A stretch of DNA of 64,000 nucleotides from Deinococcus gobiensis I-0. GTDB taxonomy: Bacteria > Deinococcota > Deinococci > Deinococcales > Deinococcaceae. The first letter of the stretch is position 1. Every line of letters begins with the position of its first letter. Of the stretch, positions 17,526 through 27,026 are shown one piece after another. Position numbers and translations under genes: made by a program. The stretch is from positions 124,001 through 188,000 of the forward strand of contig NC_017771.1 in assembly GCF_000252445.1 (NCBI RefSeq), read 5' to 3'. Below the pieces are notes generated by a model, which saw only the letters and a list, made by a program, of their open reading frames with translations, was not told the origin of the DNA and did not search any database.

Positions 17526-17544
17526 CTTTACAGAAGCTGAACAC
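17526..17544 (+). promoter_or_regulatory. Shared 19-bp motif CTTTACAGAAGCTGAACAC
   Basis: This 19-mer recurs exactly, in reverse complement, at 21581-21599 before the P-type ATPase, and a related TGTAAAG-N4-TGTAAAG repeat lies at 22334-22351. The half-sites are 11 bp apart, as in OmpR/PhoB-family sites. Here it precedes the copper-storage/DUF305 pair by about 90 bases. Confidence 0.7.
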
Positions 17545-17632
17545 GTGGAGTCCAGGGTGAGGGCGCTTCTCCCTTGGGAGGGCCGACGTGACCACCGTGG
17601 TCACGCGTCATTTCACGTCCTGGAGGTCTCCG

Positions 17633-18049
17633 ATGGAAACCCTTACCCGTATGCTCCGCACCCACCCGAAGGCCAGTTCCTTCGACGCCACCCTCCTGGG
17701 CACCTGCCTGCAGGCCTGCCTGGAATGCACCGCGGTCTGCGCCTTGTGTGCCGACGCATGCCTGAACGAAGGGGAGCACCTGCATCACCTCACGCACTGC
17801 ATCACACTCAATACGCAGTGCGCGGCTGTATGTCACGCCACGGCTCAGGTTCTAGCGGCACTTGGCCAGGGCGACGCGCAAATTCTGCGCACGCAGCTCG
17901 AGGTCTGTTTGCGCGCCTGTCGGACCTGTGCCGAAGAGTGTGAGCAGCATGCCCAGCAGATGAATATGGAGCACTGCGCCGTATGCGCTGAAAGCTGCCG
18001 CCGCTGCGAGCAAGCTTGTCAGGCCCTTTTGGGGAGCATGAGCGCATGA
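17633..18049 (+). CDS. Four-helix-bundle copper-binding (Csp-like) protein
   Basis: A 138-aa protein from ATG 17633, preceded by TGGAGG. It has about 18 Cys, mostly as CxxxC pairs along four predicted helices (CLQACLECTAVCALCADAC, then CRTCAEECEQH, HCAVCAESCRRCEQAC). This is the pattern of Csp copper-storage proteins/DUF326, which hold many Cu(I) ions inside the bundle. No signal peptide is seen, suggesting a cytosolic Csp3-like form. The stop overlaps the DUF305 start (ATGA), and the shared regulatory motif lies upstream. Confidence 0.85.
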   Translation: METLTRMLRTHPKASSFDATLLGTCLQACLECTAVCALCADACLNEGEHLHHLTHCITLNTQCAAVCHATAQVLAALGQGDAQILRTQLEVCLRACRTCAEECEQHAQQMNMEHCAVCAESCRRCEQACQALLGSMSA

Positions 18050-18699
18050 AGCGCCTACTGTTGACCACCGCGCTGCTGACCCTGAGTGCGGCCCAGGCTG
18101 GAGGGATGCAGGGAATGGCGATGCCCGGCATGATCCACATGACCATGCCGATGACGCCGTCTGCAGCCGTGCCCGGCCTGTCGCAGATGGGCCTGCAAAT
18201 GCAACTGGACATGCGCAACATGATGATGCCCATGATGAATGAACTTGCCCGGCTGAGTGGGCGCTCATTCGAGCGGGCCTTCATGTCGATGATGATTCCG
18301 CACCACCAGAGTGCCGTGGACAGCAGCCGCGCTGTCCTGGAACGCGCCAAAGATGCACAGGTTCGCGTCTGGGCCACCCAGATCATCACGGATCAGACGC
18401 GGGAGATCGCCGAGATGCAAGACCGCCTGCGCGCGTACGGCGGGCCGAACCAGCAGATGATGGAGCGCATGATGCAGATGAACCGCATGATGGACATGCC
18501 GGCCATGATCCGCACGTCGAACATGCCGGAACGCACCTTCCTCGAAGGCATGATTCCGCACCATGCAGCCGCTAACGACAAGGCGAACCTGGCTTTGCAA
18601 CGAACGCAGGACGCTTTTGTGATGGATCTGGCCAGGAAGATCATGACTGCGCAGGCTGGGGAAATGCAGGCCTTCCAAGGTTGGCTGAAGTCCCACTAA
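18046..18699 (+). CDS. DUF305 protein, secreted, Met/His-rich
   Basis: A 217-aa protein with a signal peptide (MKRLLLTTALLTLSAAQAGG). ATG 18046 overlaps the stop of the Csp gene. Two DUF305 repeats are visible, each with a paired His motif: MMIPHHQSAVDSS (~85-97) and MIPHHAAANDKA (~167-178). The protein is Met-rich (MQGMAMPGMIHMTMPM, MMERMMQMNRMM), a feature of periplasmic copper-handling proteins. It likely binds copper outside the membrane while the Csp protein stores it inside; that division is inference from the pair. Confidence 0.85.
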   Translation: MKRLLLTTALLTLSAAQAGGMQGMAMPGMIHMTMPMTPSAAVPGLSQMGLQMQLDMRNMMMPMMNELARLSGRSFERAFMSMMIPHHQSAVDSSRAVLERAKDAQVRVWATQIITDQTREIAEMQDRLRAYGGPNQQMMERMMQMNRMMDMPAMIRTSNMPERTFLEGMIPHHAAANDKANLALQRTQDAFVMDLARKIMTAQAGEMQAFQGWLKSH

Positions 18700-19181
18700 A
18701 GCGCACCCAGAGGACAACCGGCCTCGACGGTTGTCCCCTCTCGCGGCATGGCAAGGACGCAGCCGTACGGAACTGCCGGACTGGTCTGCACTTTAGTCAC
18801 TTGAGGCGTTCCAGGCTATGCGTCTGACCGGCAGACTGCGGTTGGTGGGTCAGGATCTGCAAGGAGCCTGACCTTGATCACGTATGGGGTCGAATAGCTC
18901 ACTTTAGAGACGAGGAATCCAAAGTCAGATCATCAGGTTACAAAGATCAAGGGAGCGCGAGACTCAAATCGCCTGCGCTGATGTTGGATCAGGCTGAAAT
19001 ATGTCGCTTCCAGTGCTTTGCCTCTCTTCATTGGCTGAGGCGGCTCAAGACCTTCAGCACGACATTCCGACCCATTCGATCGTCTTGACCAGGAAGAGGT
19101 CTGCGGCGATGGCACCCGCCACCAAGACCGCTGACATCCCTTACAATCACCAGGATACGAACACTACGACGGGCTCTGGTT
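18700..19181. other. Intergenic stretch between convergent units
   Basis: No convincing gene. A stem with GGACAACCG/CGGTTGTCC arms (18709-18741) follows the DUF305 gene and may help termination, though it lacks a T-run. A 27-codon leftward frame (19137-19054, beginning MSAVLVAGAIAADLFLVKTI) is hydrophobic and has a weak ribosome site, but is too short to call. Confidence 0.4.
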
Positions 19182-21548
19182 TCAACCTGTGTTGCTGTAT
19201 CCCAGACGTCCGCGATTCAGGAGCAGGGCATTTCCTGTGACGATCAAGGTGCTGACGCTCATCAGCAGCGCCGCCCACTCTGGGCGGAGCAGTATCCCAT
19301 ATGTCGGATAGAGCGCCCCAGCCGCGAACGGAATAGCGAGGACGTTGTAAATCGCAGCCCAGAACAGGTTCTGTCGGATCTTGCGCTGCACACGCCGCGC
19401 CAGACGGATGCTGGCCGCCACGGCTGCTGGATTACTATTCACCAAGACTACGTCCGCAGTCTCGACCGCCACGTCGGTGCCCGCCCCAATGGCGATCCCT
19501 ACGTCAGCCTGCGCAAGGGCTGGCGCGTCATTGACCCCGTCACCCACCATAGCCACGCGCTGCCCCTGACCCTGAAGAGTTTGTATCTGGGCTGCCTTCT
19601 GCTCCGGCAGAACGTCCGCGATTACTGTATCCAACCCCAGCTGCCGTGCCACCGCCTGCGCGGTGCGCTCATTGTCGCCCGTCAGCATGGCGGCCTTCAC
19701 TCCCAGTGCCTGGAGTTCCGCCACCGCCGTACGGGCCGATTCCCGCACGCGGTCGGCGACCGCCACGAGCCCCAGGAACTGTCCGTCCGCAGCCACGAAC
19801 ATGGCGGTCTTCCCGTCGGACGCCAGCTGAACGGCCTGATCCTCAGCGGCCGCGACGCTGACTCCCGCCTGCAGCATCAGCGCCCGGTTGCCGATTAGAA
19901 CTCGCCTTCCACCTACCATTGCCTGTACCCCGCGCCCCGGCACAGCTTCGAACGCGTCTGGCGGCGTCACCGTCAGTCCCTGGACCTGCGCGCCGCGCAC
20001 GATCGCTTCTGCCAGCGGATGCTGAGACGGCTGATCGGCCGACGCGGCCAAATGCAACACCTCACGTTCCGACAGGCCCGCTGCAGGGACCACGTCCGTC
20101 AGGGCGGGCTTACCCTCAGTCAGGGTGCCCGTCTTGTCGAAGACCACGGTAGTCACGCTCGCCGCCGCCTCCAGAGCCGAGGCGTTCTTGAACAGGACCC
20201 CCTCCTGTGCGCCCCGTCCGACCCCGACGGTAATGGCGGTCGGTGTGGCCAGGGCGAGCGCATCGGGACAGGCAATCACGATGGCGGAGACAGCGGCCGT
20301 CAGGGCGAAGACGAGGTTCTCTCCCAGTAGGGTCCACACGAGAAACGCCAGCAGGCCACTGCCCAATGCCACAAAGACCAGGTACTTCCCCGCTGTGTCC
20401 GCCAGGCGTTGCGCGGGCGCTTTGCTGGCCTGCGCATCTTGCACGAGTTGTACGATCCGGGCCAGGGCAGTGTCCGCCCCAACCGCCGTGGCCCGGAACT
20501 GGAACGCCCCGTTCTGGTTGACGGTGCCTGTGGTAACTCTCGCTCCGGGTGTTTTTTCTACGGGCACCGGCTCCCCAGTCAACATGCTCTCGTCTACGAA
20601 GGACGTGCCGCTCACCACTTCCCCGTCTACGGGCACGCGGTCGCCCGGCCGCATGGCGAGGGTATCACCCGTCACGATGTTCTCGACGGGAATCTCGACT
20701 TCGGCGCCGTTCCGGATCACCCGGGCGGTGGCGGGTGCTAGTCGCAGCAGGGCTTCTACCGCCCGGCCCGTAGCGAACCGGGAGCGCATCTCCAGCCAGT
20801 GCCCCAACAGGGAGAAGGTGGTCAGCATCGCAGCCGCCTCGAAAAACACGTCCTGCGAGCCCAGGGCCAGCGTGGCCCATACAGAGTACGCGTACGACAC
20901 CAGGATGCCCAGGGCAATCAAGGTCATCATGTTCGCCTCGCCTCGCCTCAGGGCACGCCAGGCGGCGGAAATGAACGGCCACCCGCCCCACCAGACGACG
21001 GGTGTGGTCAACAATAACCCAAAGACATTCATGCCAAGGCCGAACGGGGGCATCGCGGTGAAACCGATGGCTTCCCCTATAGGGGAGTACAACACTGCTG
21101 GAATGGTGAGCAGCAACGACCCAACGAAGCGGCGCAGCATATCGGCCACCATCGCTTCTCCATGTCCCGCATGTTCACCCTGTCCGCCGGCTGAACCAGT
21201 GTGGGAGCCCTGCGCGTGTATGTGACTGCCCGCCTGTAGGGTGGTCGGGCTCCCATGTTGATGTTCGTGTCCGGTATGTCCCTGGGCTGGAAGGGACATT
21301 TCGGTGGGGTGGCACGTGCAGGTATATCCGGCCGTGTCCATCTGATCTCGTAGGCTTCTCGCGTCTATGATGGCCGGATCAATTTGCACGTGTGCGACGC
21401 TCCGGGTGCGGTCAAGGTGGGTCTGCAACACTCCCGGTAGCTGGTGGAGGAATGTTTCTACGTCCTGTAAGTCAGTCCCGCCGTGGCAGTTGCGGAGCGT
21501 GACCTCCAGCGCTGTAGTTGCCTCAGAGGGGTGATGCGCGTGCGTCAT
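19182..21548 (-). CDS. P1B-type metal (probably copper) ATPase with a CPD motif
   Basis: Heavy-metal exporting P-type ATPase, 788 aa. The N-terminal region (1-80) resembles an HMA fold but lacks a clean CxxC. A His-rich segment follows ([26 protein letters not shown]). Core motifs are present: TGEPVPVEK, phosphorylation loop [13 protein letters not shown] locus QHPLAE and [15 protein letters not shown]. The membrane metal site reads [13 protein letters not shown], so the usual CPC is CPD. The neighbouring Csp and DUF305 genes and the His-rich N-terminus favour copper or silver. A copy of the shared 19-bp motif lies about 33 bases upstream. Confidence 0.88.
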   Translation of the reverse strand: MTHAHHPSEATTALEVTLRNCHGGTDLQDVETFLHQLPGVLQTHLDRTRSVAHVQIDPAIIDARSLRDQMDTAGYTCTCHPTEMSLPAQGHTGHEHQHGSPTTLQAGSHIHAQGSHTGSAGGQGEHAGHGEAMVADMLRRFVGSLLLTIPAVLYSPIGEAIGFTAMPPFGLGMNVFGLLLTTPVVWWGGWPFISAAWRALRRGEANMMTLIALGILVSYAYSVWATLALGSQDVFFEAAAMLTTFSLLGHWLEMRSRFATGRAVEALLRLAPATARVIRNGAEVEIPVENIVTGDTLAMRPGDRVPVDGEVVSGTSFVDESMLTGEPVPVEKTPGARVTTGTVNQNGAFQFRATAVGADTALARIVQLVQDAQASKAPAQRLADTAGKYLVFVALGSGLLAFLVWTLLGENLVFALTAAVSAIVIACPDALALATPTAITVGVGRGAQEGVLFKNASALEAAASVTTVVFDKTGTLTEGKPALTDVVPAAGLSEREVLHLAASADQPSQHPLAEAIVRGAQVQGLTVTPPDAFEAVPGRGVQAMVGGRRVLIGNRALMLQAGVSVAAAEDQAVQLASDGKTAMFVAADGQFLGLVAVADRVRESARTAVAELQALGVKAAMLTGDNERTAQAVARQLGLDTVIADVLPEQKAAQIQTLQGQGQRVAMVGDGVNDAPALAQADVGIAIGAGTDVAVETADVVLVNSNPAAVAASIRLARRVQRKIRQNLFWAAIYNVLAIPFAAGALYPTYGILLRPEWAALLMSVSTLIVTGNALLLNRGRLGYSNTG

Positions 21549-21580
21549 GAGGGCCTCCCGAGGGCCACAGTAGTCAGGAG

Positions 21581-21599
21581 GTGTTCAGCTTCTGTAAAG
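21581..21599 (-). promoter_or_regulatory. Shared 19-bp motif before the P-type ATPase
   Basis: Read on the minus strand it is CTTTACAGAAGCTGAACAC, identical to 17526-17544. It sits 33 bases before the ATPase start codon, in the same orientation relative to its gene. Confidence 0.7.
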
Positions 21600-21679
21600 C
21601 CTGAGATGATCACGCCTTCCGTTCCCTGCACCGCTAGGGAGATGAAACGCAGAGAAGGGGCTTTGGTAGGGGCGTGTCC

Positions 21680-22312
21680 TTACAGGCCGCGTTTCTTCAG
21701 CCAGGTGCGGTAGTCGAGCATTTCCGTAGCCTGCGCGGTGATGATCGCTTTCGAAAGGCTCAGGACGCGGGCATCCTGGCCCTGCTGCAGGGCGAGGTTG
21801 GCCATGTCAATGGCGGACGCATGATGAGGCAGCATGCCTTGCAGGAACGCCACGTCCGGGGTCTTAGATTTCTTGATCATGTCGCCCATTCCACTCATGC
21901 TGCTTTTCATGGTGTTGGCCATGGTCGTGTTCACGCCGCCCATGCCTTTGAGGAGGGTATTCATTTGCGTGATCTCCTGCATCTGGTCCTTAATCACGGC
22001 ATTCGCCCAGGCTTTCACTGTGGCGTCCTTGCTGACGGGTAACACCGCCTTGGCCATGTCGACGGCCATCTGATGATGCGGCACCATCATGCTCAGGAAT
22101 GCGCGGTCAAACGCTTTGCCCTGTAGCTTTGCCAAAGCACTCAGATCCATCTTTTCCATCTTCATCTTGTCTGTGGTGCTGCCCATGCCCGCCATGTTGC
22201 TGTGATCCATACCTGCCATACCCTGGGCCAGAGCTCCTCCTGTAAACAGCACCGTCGTGGTCAGGAGGAGGAGAACACCAGCAGGCTTGGAGTGAGGTCG
22301 CAGATTCGTCAT
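21680..22312 (-). CDS. DUF305 protein, secreted
   Basis: A 210-aa protein with a signal peptide (GVLLLLTTTVLFTGGALAQG). Two DUF305 repeats: MMVPHHQMAVDMA (~76-88) and MLPHHASAIDMA (~155-166). Met/His-rich linker (MAGMDHSNMAGMG). It is divergent from the histidine kinase gene and shares an 82-base intergenic region carrying a direct repeat of the candidate response-regulator site. Likely an extracytoplasmic copper-binding protein. Confidence 0.85.
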   Translation of the reverse strand: MTNLRPHSKPAGVLLLLTTTVLFTGGALAQGMAGMDHSNMAGMGSTTDKMKMEKMDLSALAKLQGKAFDRAFLSMMVPHHQMAVDMAKAVLPVSKDATVKAWANAVIKDQMQEITQMNTLLKGMGGVNTTMANTMKSSMSGMGDMIKKSKTPDVAFLQGMLPHHASAIDMANLALQQGQDARVLSLSKAIITAQATEMLDYRTWLKKRGL

Positions 22313-22333
22313 GTCTCTACCCTAGAGATTCCT

Positions 22334-22351
22334 TGTAAAGTTCCTGTAAAG
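22334..22351. promoter_or_regulatory. TGTAAAG-N4-TGTAAAG direct repeat
   Basis: Two identical heptamers spaced 11 bp start to start lie between the divergent DUF305 and histidine kinase genes. The right half matches the conserved half of the motif at 17526 and 21581. This spacing is typical for OmpR/PhoB-family regulators, and such a regulator is encoded at 24366-25064. Confidence 0.7.
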
Positions 22352-22397
22352 CCTGGCTTGGCACAGAACATTTCAGGTCTAGCGGCGCGGTAGGGTG

Positions 22398-23519
22398 ATG
22401 AACCGTATGCGTCTCTTTCCCCGACTGCTGCTCAACCACCTGGCCGTCATGGCGGTACTCAGTCTGGTCATGCTGGTGGCCGCGGAACTGGCGGCCCATC
22501 CCTTCATCCAGCATCACGTCAACCAGATGGTGCAGTTGCTTGGGGACGCTGGGACGGCTATGCGCGGTGACCTGAATGCAGGCATGCGTGCCACCCTGAC
22601 CCGCGCGTTGCTCAGCGCCCTGCCGCCCGCACTGCTGGTGGCGGCCGTGACCGCCTGGGTGGCCGCGCGCCGGGTGACAGCATCCGTGCGTACCCTGCAG
22701 GCGGGCAGTGCCGCCCTGGCCCGGGGCGAATACCGCCGCCGCCTCCCTGAAGGGGGGCAGGATGAACTGGCGGATCTCGCGCACAGCTTCAACACTATGG
22801 CCAGCACCCTGGCGACTGTCGAACAGTCGAGGGTCGAATTGATCGGCAATGTCGCACATGAGTTGCGTGCACCTGTAGCGGCTGTACGCGGGTATGTGGA
22901 AGCCGCCCAGGATGGTGTCATGGCGCATGATCAGGCTCTGGGTGCGATTCAGCGGGAGCTGGCGGGCCTGGAGCGCCTGGCTGGGGACCTGAGCTTGGTC
23001 AGCCGTGTGGAGGCCGGGCAGGTAGAGTTGACCTTACAGGATGTGCCCGTAGCAGCGCTGCTTGCGCAAGTGCAGGACCGGTACGCGCTGGCGTTCGAGG
23101 AGAAGGGAGTCGCGTTCCATGTAGACGCAGCAGCGGGGCTACATGTCGAGGCGGACCCGGCGCGCGCCGCGCAGATCCTGGCGAACCTGCTGAGCAATGC
23201 ACTTCGGCATACCGCGCCGGGCGGCGAAGTGCGAGTGTGCGCACAGGAGGAGGAAATGGGCGTACGCCTCTTGGTACACGACACGGGAACGGGGATTGCG
23301 CCGGAACACCTGCACCGGGTCTTTGAGCGATTTTTTCGGGCGGATACGGCCCGCACACGTGGGGAGGGAAGTGGTGTGGGTCTCACGGTCGCGCGCGGCC
23401 TCACCCGGGCAATGGGAGGCGAATTGACCGTGACCTCCACCTCTGGCGTGGGGAGCGTGTTTGAGGTGCGCCTACCGGTTGGGGGTAAAAATCCGTCAGG
23501 GGACTTTATAGAAGCGTAA
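22398..23519 (+). CDS. Sensor histidine kinase
   Basis: Membrane sensor kinase, about 373 aa from ATG 22398 (a GTG three bases earlier is also possible). Two membrane helices (~12-33 and ~75-95) enclose a short ~40-residue sensor loop. A HAMP domain follows (~95-145), then the H-box NVAHELRAPVAAVRGY, N-box LLSNALRHT, and G-boxes DTGTGIAPEH and GSGVGLTVARGL. The position between copper-type genes and the shared motif suggests a copper-responsive system with the response regulator at 24366. The sensor loop lacks an obvious metal motif. Confidence 0.88.
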   Translation: MNRMRLFPRLLLNHLAVMAVLSLVMLVAAELAAHPFIQHHVNQMVQLLGDAGTAMRGDLNAGMRATLTRALLSALPPALLVAAVTAWVAARRVTASVRTLQAGSAALARGEYRRRLPEGGQDELADLAHSFNTMASTLATVEQSRVELIGNVAHELRAPVAAVRGYVEAAQDGVMAHDQALGAIQRELAGLERLAGDLSLVSRVEAGQVELTLQDVPVAALLAQVQDRYALAFEEKGVAFHVDAAAGLHVEADPARAAQILANLLSNALRHTAPGGEVRVCAQEEEMGVRLLVHDTGTGIAPEHLHRVFERFFRADTARTRGEGSGVGLTVARGLTRAMGGELTVTSTSGVGSVFEVRLPVGGKNPSGDFIEA

Positions 23520-23531
23520 CGTCGGCCCCGT

Positions 23532-24326
23532 ATGGTGGCGGGAATGAGACGGAAAGCAGGTTGGATGTTGGGGGCAGCCCTGGTGTTGGTCGGGTGTGGG
23601 CAAGCGCCCCAGGCGCAGACGCTGAGTGGGGATTTTCACGCGCTGCGTGTGCTGAACAGTGGCACGGTCATGTACGGGGAGCACGCGGGCGTCCGCCGGA
23701 GTATGGATGGCGGCCGGACATGGGACACCGCCGATGGCGTAGGTGACGCCATGGCACTCGGGCAGGGCTGGGAGATGACCGTGCTGGCGGGGCATGAGGT
23801 ATTGAAAGTCAGCCGGGATGAGGGCCGGACCTGGGCGGACCAGGGGTTCGGGAACCTGCCGGGCCGGGACCTGCATGGCTTCGCGGTGGATCCTGGCCGG
23901 CCGGAGGTGTGGTACGCGAATGTGATGGGTCAGGGCCTGTTCCGCACAGCAGACGGTCAGCACTGGACGCAGCTGTCGGACGCCACGGCGGGCGCGTCGG
24001 TCCTCGCGGCAGGCCCGCAGGGTTTGTTGTACGCGCTGGACGCCCAGGGTCTACTCGCGTCGTCAGATGGTGGGACCTGGACCCGACGCCTGGGCGCGCC
24101 ACGTGGGCTGAATCTGGATGTGCAACCGGACAGTGGAATGCTGTTCCTGGCCGGTCCCGACGGCGCGTTCCGTTCTACGGATCAGGGAGTGACGTGGATG
24201 TCCTTGTCACTCCCTGAAGGAGCTCACCTGATCGCGGTACATCCTCAGGACGGCGGCCGGTTGATCGCCATAGGTCTCAGTGGTGTGGTGTACCACTCGT
24301 CAAACGGTGGCGAGACCTGGCAGTAA
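23532..24326 (+). CDS. BNR-repeat (sortilin/glycosidase-like) lipoprotein
   Basis: A 264-aa lipoprotein. A short basic start leads to VLVGCGQA, a lipobox with Cys at about residue 22. Repeated Asp-box-like phrases follow: RSMDGGRTWDT, VSRDEGRTWAD, SSDGGTWTR, STDQGVTWMS and SSNGGETWQ, which form a beta-propeller in BNR proteins. ATG 23532 or ATG 23544 may be used. It follows the kinase by only 12 bases and is likely co-transcribed with it. Its link to metal response is unknown; it may be an extracytoplasmic accessory of the kinase. Confidence 0.7.
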   Translation: MVAGMRRKAGWMLGAALVLVGCGQAPQAQTLSGDFHALRVLNSGTVMYGEHAGVRRSMDGGRTWDTADGVGDAMALGQGWEMTVLAGHEVLKVSRDEGRTWADQGFGNLPGRDLHGFAVDPGRPEVWYANVMGQGLFRTADGQHWTQLSDATAGASVLAAGPQGLLYALDAQGLLASSDGGTWTRRLGAPRGLNLDVQPDSGMLFLAGPDGAFRSTDQGVTWMSLSLPEGAHLIAVHPQDGGRLIAIGLSGVVYHSSNGGETWQ

Positions 24327-24365
24327 AGTAAGAAACGGCTGAATATAGAGAATCCCCTATCCAGA

Positions 24366-25064
24366 CTATCCGCCTGATGCGGTACGGGCGGCGTCCTCGT
24401 CTCGGAAGCGGTATCCGACGCCCCGCACGGTCTCCAGAAAACGCGGAGCCTCTGGAGGATCACTGAGTTTGCGTCGCAGAGCGGTGATATGTACGTCTAC
24501 CACGCGCTCTGTCCCTGGGAAATCAGGGCCCCAGACGCGTTCGAGCAGGCGTCCACGGGACCAGGCCATGCCGGGATGCTGCGCCATGGTAGTGAGAAGG
24601 TCGAACTCCAGTTTGGAGAGCTCAATCCGTACGCCGGCCAGGTGGACCTCCCGAGCACGCAAATCAACGGAGAGATCGCCCTGCGTAACAGTGTGATGCA
24701 CACCGACACGGCGCAGCAGAGCGCGGATGCGGGCGGTGACTTCACGAGGACTGAACGGCTTGACCACGTAATCGTCCACACCGCCGTCTAAGCCCAGCAG
24801 TTTGTCGTTCTCTTCTCCGCGCCCAGTAAGCATCAGGATCGGTAGACTCATTCCGGCGGCGCGAGCACCCCGCGCGAGTTGAACGCCTGTCATGCCGGGC
24901 AACATCCAGTCGAGCACTGCGAGATCGGCGCGAGGGAGCAGAGCCCAGGCCTCCGGGCCAGTCTGCGCTTCGAGAACAGTATGCCCTTCAGCGTGGAGAT
25001 ACACGCGCAGAACCTCCAAGATGGCGGGGTCATCATCGACGATCAGGACGGTGGGCATAGCCAA
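24366..25064 (-). CDS. OmpR-family response regulator
   Basis: A 232-aa regulator. The receiver domain has the acidic pocket VDDDPA, the phosphorylation site in LAVLDWMLPG, the Thr switch LTGRG and the Lys in VVKPFS. The C-terminal winged helix includes LSKLEFDLL and VDVHITALRRKL, ending VRGVGYRF. It is convergent with the kinase-lipoprotein pair rather than in one operon. It is the natural candidate to bind the TGTAAAG-type repeats at 17526, 21581 and 22334. Confidence 0.9.
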   Translation of the reverse strand: MAMPTVLIVDDDPAILEVLRVYLHAEGHTVLEAQTGPEAWALLPRADLAVLDWMLPGMTGVQLARGARAAGMSLPILMLTGRGEENDKLLGLDGGVDDYVVKPFSPREVTARIRALLRRVGVHHTVTQGDLSVDLRAREVHLAGVRIELSKLEFDLLTTMAQHPGMAWSRGRLLERVWGPDFPGTERVVDVHITALRRKLSDPPEAPRFLETVRGVGYRFRDEDAARTASGG

Positions 25065-25293
25065 TCTTCAGGTTGGCAGGTTGGGGAGACGGCGTGGTGA
25101 GGGGAAACCCGTCATGCCACTGAGTCCCAGGGCTCAGGAAGGCATGCCTTGAAGCTGTGAGAGCGGATAGGAGCGGAGCGTCACCACGAGTTGCGCTGCT
25201 CTCCTAGTCGAGCTGCTGACATCCCAGATGATGTATCTCGCCTGCATCACTTTCTCAAACTTGACCAAACCACTCCTAACCTATTGATACAGA

Positions 25294-26499
25294 GCTCTGT
25301 ACCGGACATCTTCAAGTTGAGGCTGTGCTGGACGGGAAATTCCTGAACGTGTGATCGGTCGCGAACGGGCACGACAAACGGCGGTGTTTTGGGTGTGTGA
25401 CCACTCCAAAACCCGCCGACCTTCAGCGTACCGAACTCACCCGCCACTTCAAAGCCTGCGTGCCCTTCCTGCGCCACGACACGCTGCAGCGTGTCGTGGA
25501 CGTGATCTTCGCGATGGTGACTGCGAGGAGCGTAAATCACAGTGACCTGTGCGCCCACCTTCCCGGGGCAAGCTCTATCGATGCGAAGCGACGCCGGGTG
25601 GAACGAGGGTGCCGGGATCCCCAGCTCACCGAACCGGTGTTCCTGGCCTTCCTGCTGGCCCTGCTGCCCCCAGGGAAACTACTGCTCAGCATGGACCGTA
25701 CGACCTGGGAGCGTGGGGATGCACCGTTGAATCTCCTTGTCCTGGGCGTCGTGCTGCACGGGTACACGGTGCCGCTCGTCTGGACCGCTCTGGATCACGA
25801 CGGCAACAGCGGCACGGTCCGGCGCATCCAACTGGTCTCCAGACTGCTCAAGGCCCTTCCAGCGGTCCGCTGGAAGGGCCTGGTCGCCGACCGGGAGTTC
25901 ATCGGCGGGGAGTGGTTCCGCTTCCTGAGACGCAAGGGGATCAAACGGGCCATCCGTATCCGGAAGAATGCCGTGGTCGACGAGCTGCGCGTGGATGCGT
26001 GGTTCGGCGATCTGAAGGTCGGGGAGGTGCGCTGCCTGGCCGAGCGCGCCAACGTGTACGGGGAGGTGATGCAGGTCGTGGCCACCAGGTCCCCCGCGGG
26101 GGACCTGGTCGCGATCGCCACCGATTTCAGCGTCTGGGACACGTGCGTCCTGTACCGGGCGCGCTGGTCCATCGAGTCGACATTCGCGAGCCTCAAAGTC
26201 CGCGGGTTTGATCTGGAGCGGACCGGCATCACCCGCCCAGACCGACTGGAACGTCTGTTCGGGCTGGTGATCCTGGCGTGGGTCAGCTGCCTCAGGGTGG
26301 GCGTGTGGCTCCAGGCGCAAGTCCCGGTCAAGGTGAAGGCTCATGGCCGCCCGGCCATGAGCCTGGTGCGGTACGGCGCTGAACAGCTGTGCCATGCCCT
26401 GCGGTGGAATCTGCCCGAGTTACCCGAACTGATCAGGCTGCTGAGCACGCCATTTCACGCGCCAGGCGCGGCTTGAAGGCAAGATGTCCGGTACAGAGC
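25294..26499 (+). mobile_element. IS4-family insertion sequence
   Basis: Terminal repeats GCTCTGTACCGGACATCTT (25294-25312) and its complement (26481-26499) bound a 1206-bp element. No target duplication is evident. The element carries four perfect internal hairpins (25474-25499, 25851-25881, 26084-26109, 26340-26361), all inside the transposase gene. Confidence 0.85.
25397..26476 (+). CDS. IS4-family transposase
   Basis: A 359-aa DDE transposase from GTG 25397. Catalytic regions: SMDRTTW (first Asp), VADREFIGGEW (second Asp) and the IS4 signature YRARWSIESTFASLK (Glu). The frame is intact and close to both terminal repeats, so the element could be active. Confidence 0.88.
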   Translation: MTTPKPADLQRTELTRHFKACVPFLRHDTLQRVVDVIFAMVTARSVNHSDLCAHLPGASSIDAKRRRVERGCRDPQLTEPVFLAFLLALLPPGKLLLSMDRTTWERGDAPLNLLVLGVVLHGYTVPLVWTALDHDGNSGTVRRIQLVSRLLKALPAVRWKGLVADREFIGGEWFRFLRRKGIKRAIRIRKNAVVDELRVDAWFGDLKVGEVRCLAERANVYGEVMQVVATRSPAGDLVAIATDFSVWDTCVLYRARWSIESTFASLKVRGFDLERTGITRPDRLERLFGLVILAWVSCLRVGVWLQAQVPVKVKAHGRPAMSLVRYGAEQLCHALRWNLPELPELIRLLSTPFHAPGAA

Positions 26500-26858
26500 G
26501 ACGGATCGTTAATCATTTGCACGGTCGGCCACCGCTTGATCCTCTGCGTGTCGATTTTGATGTCCCGCCAGAGATTGTACCCGTGTGGCGTGCGGCAAAA
26601 AGCGATGAGACGGAGTTAGGAATTATAGGAGCCCTGCTCCAGATGGATATCATCAACGTCTTCGACTTTGAAGTGTGCGTCATGAAGGTGGTGAGCATAC
26701 TCACCGATCTTCAGCTGATTGACGATACGGTAAGCGGGTATGGCTGGATGCGGGATCATGAAGTGATCTTCCTACCACCTGGCTCCTTTGAGCAGGCGAT
26801 GACTTCCGGGACAGCAGACAACCTTTTGGGAGAGGCGGAGCTGACTGAGGAACCATGA
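26484..26858 (+). CDS. Hypothetical protein, 5' end altered by IS4
   Basis: A 124-aa frame whose ATG and first five codons lie in the right terminal repeat of the IS4. The original start is therefore probably lost or displaced. The rest (EIVPVWRAAKSDETELGIIGALLQMDIINVFDFEV onward) reads like a small acidic soluble protein, and I do not recognise it. GC content drops here compared with the backbone. Confidence 0.4.
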   Translation: MSGTERRIVNHLHGRPPLDPLRVDFDVPPEIVPVWRAAKSDETELGIIGALLQMDIINVFDFEVCVMKVVSILTDLQLIDDTVSGYGWMRDHEVIFLPPGSFEQAMTSGTADNLLGEAELTEEP

Positions 26859-27026
26859 CCATACCTTTGATCTCAGCAACTAGAGACAAAAGGATTGCTC
26901 CTAGAAATAACGTATATTCGAATAGAGGCACCAGCAATAACGCGAAATCTGTCATCGCGATTGGTCCTGAGAATGCTCCGGCAATCTCCATCTCACTCTC
27001 GTTCCCTACTGGGGACACTGAATAAA
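26859..27026. other. Intergenic stretch
   Basis: Lower GC than its surroundings. A leftward frame from about 26990 (MEIAGAFSGPIAMTDFALLL) is hydrophobic and runs antisense into the preceding gene, and a short rightward frame overlaps it. Neither is convincing. Confidence 0.3.

Noticed and set aside
19054..19137. Leftward 27-codon hydrophobic frame
   Set aside because: Plausible start, but too short and without any conserved feature I can point to.
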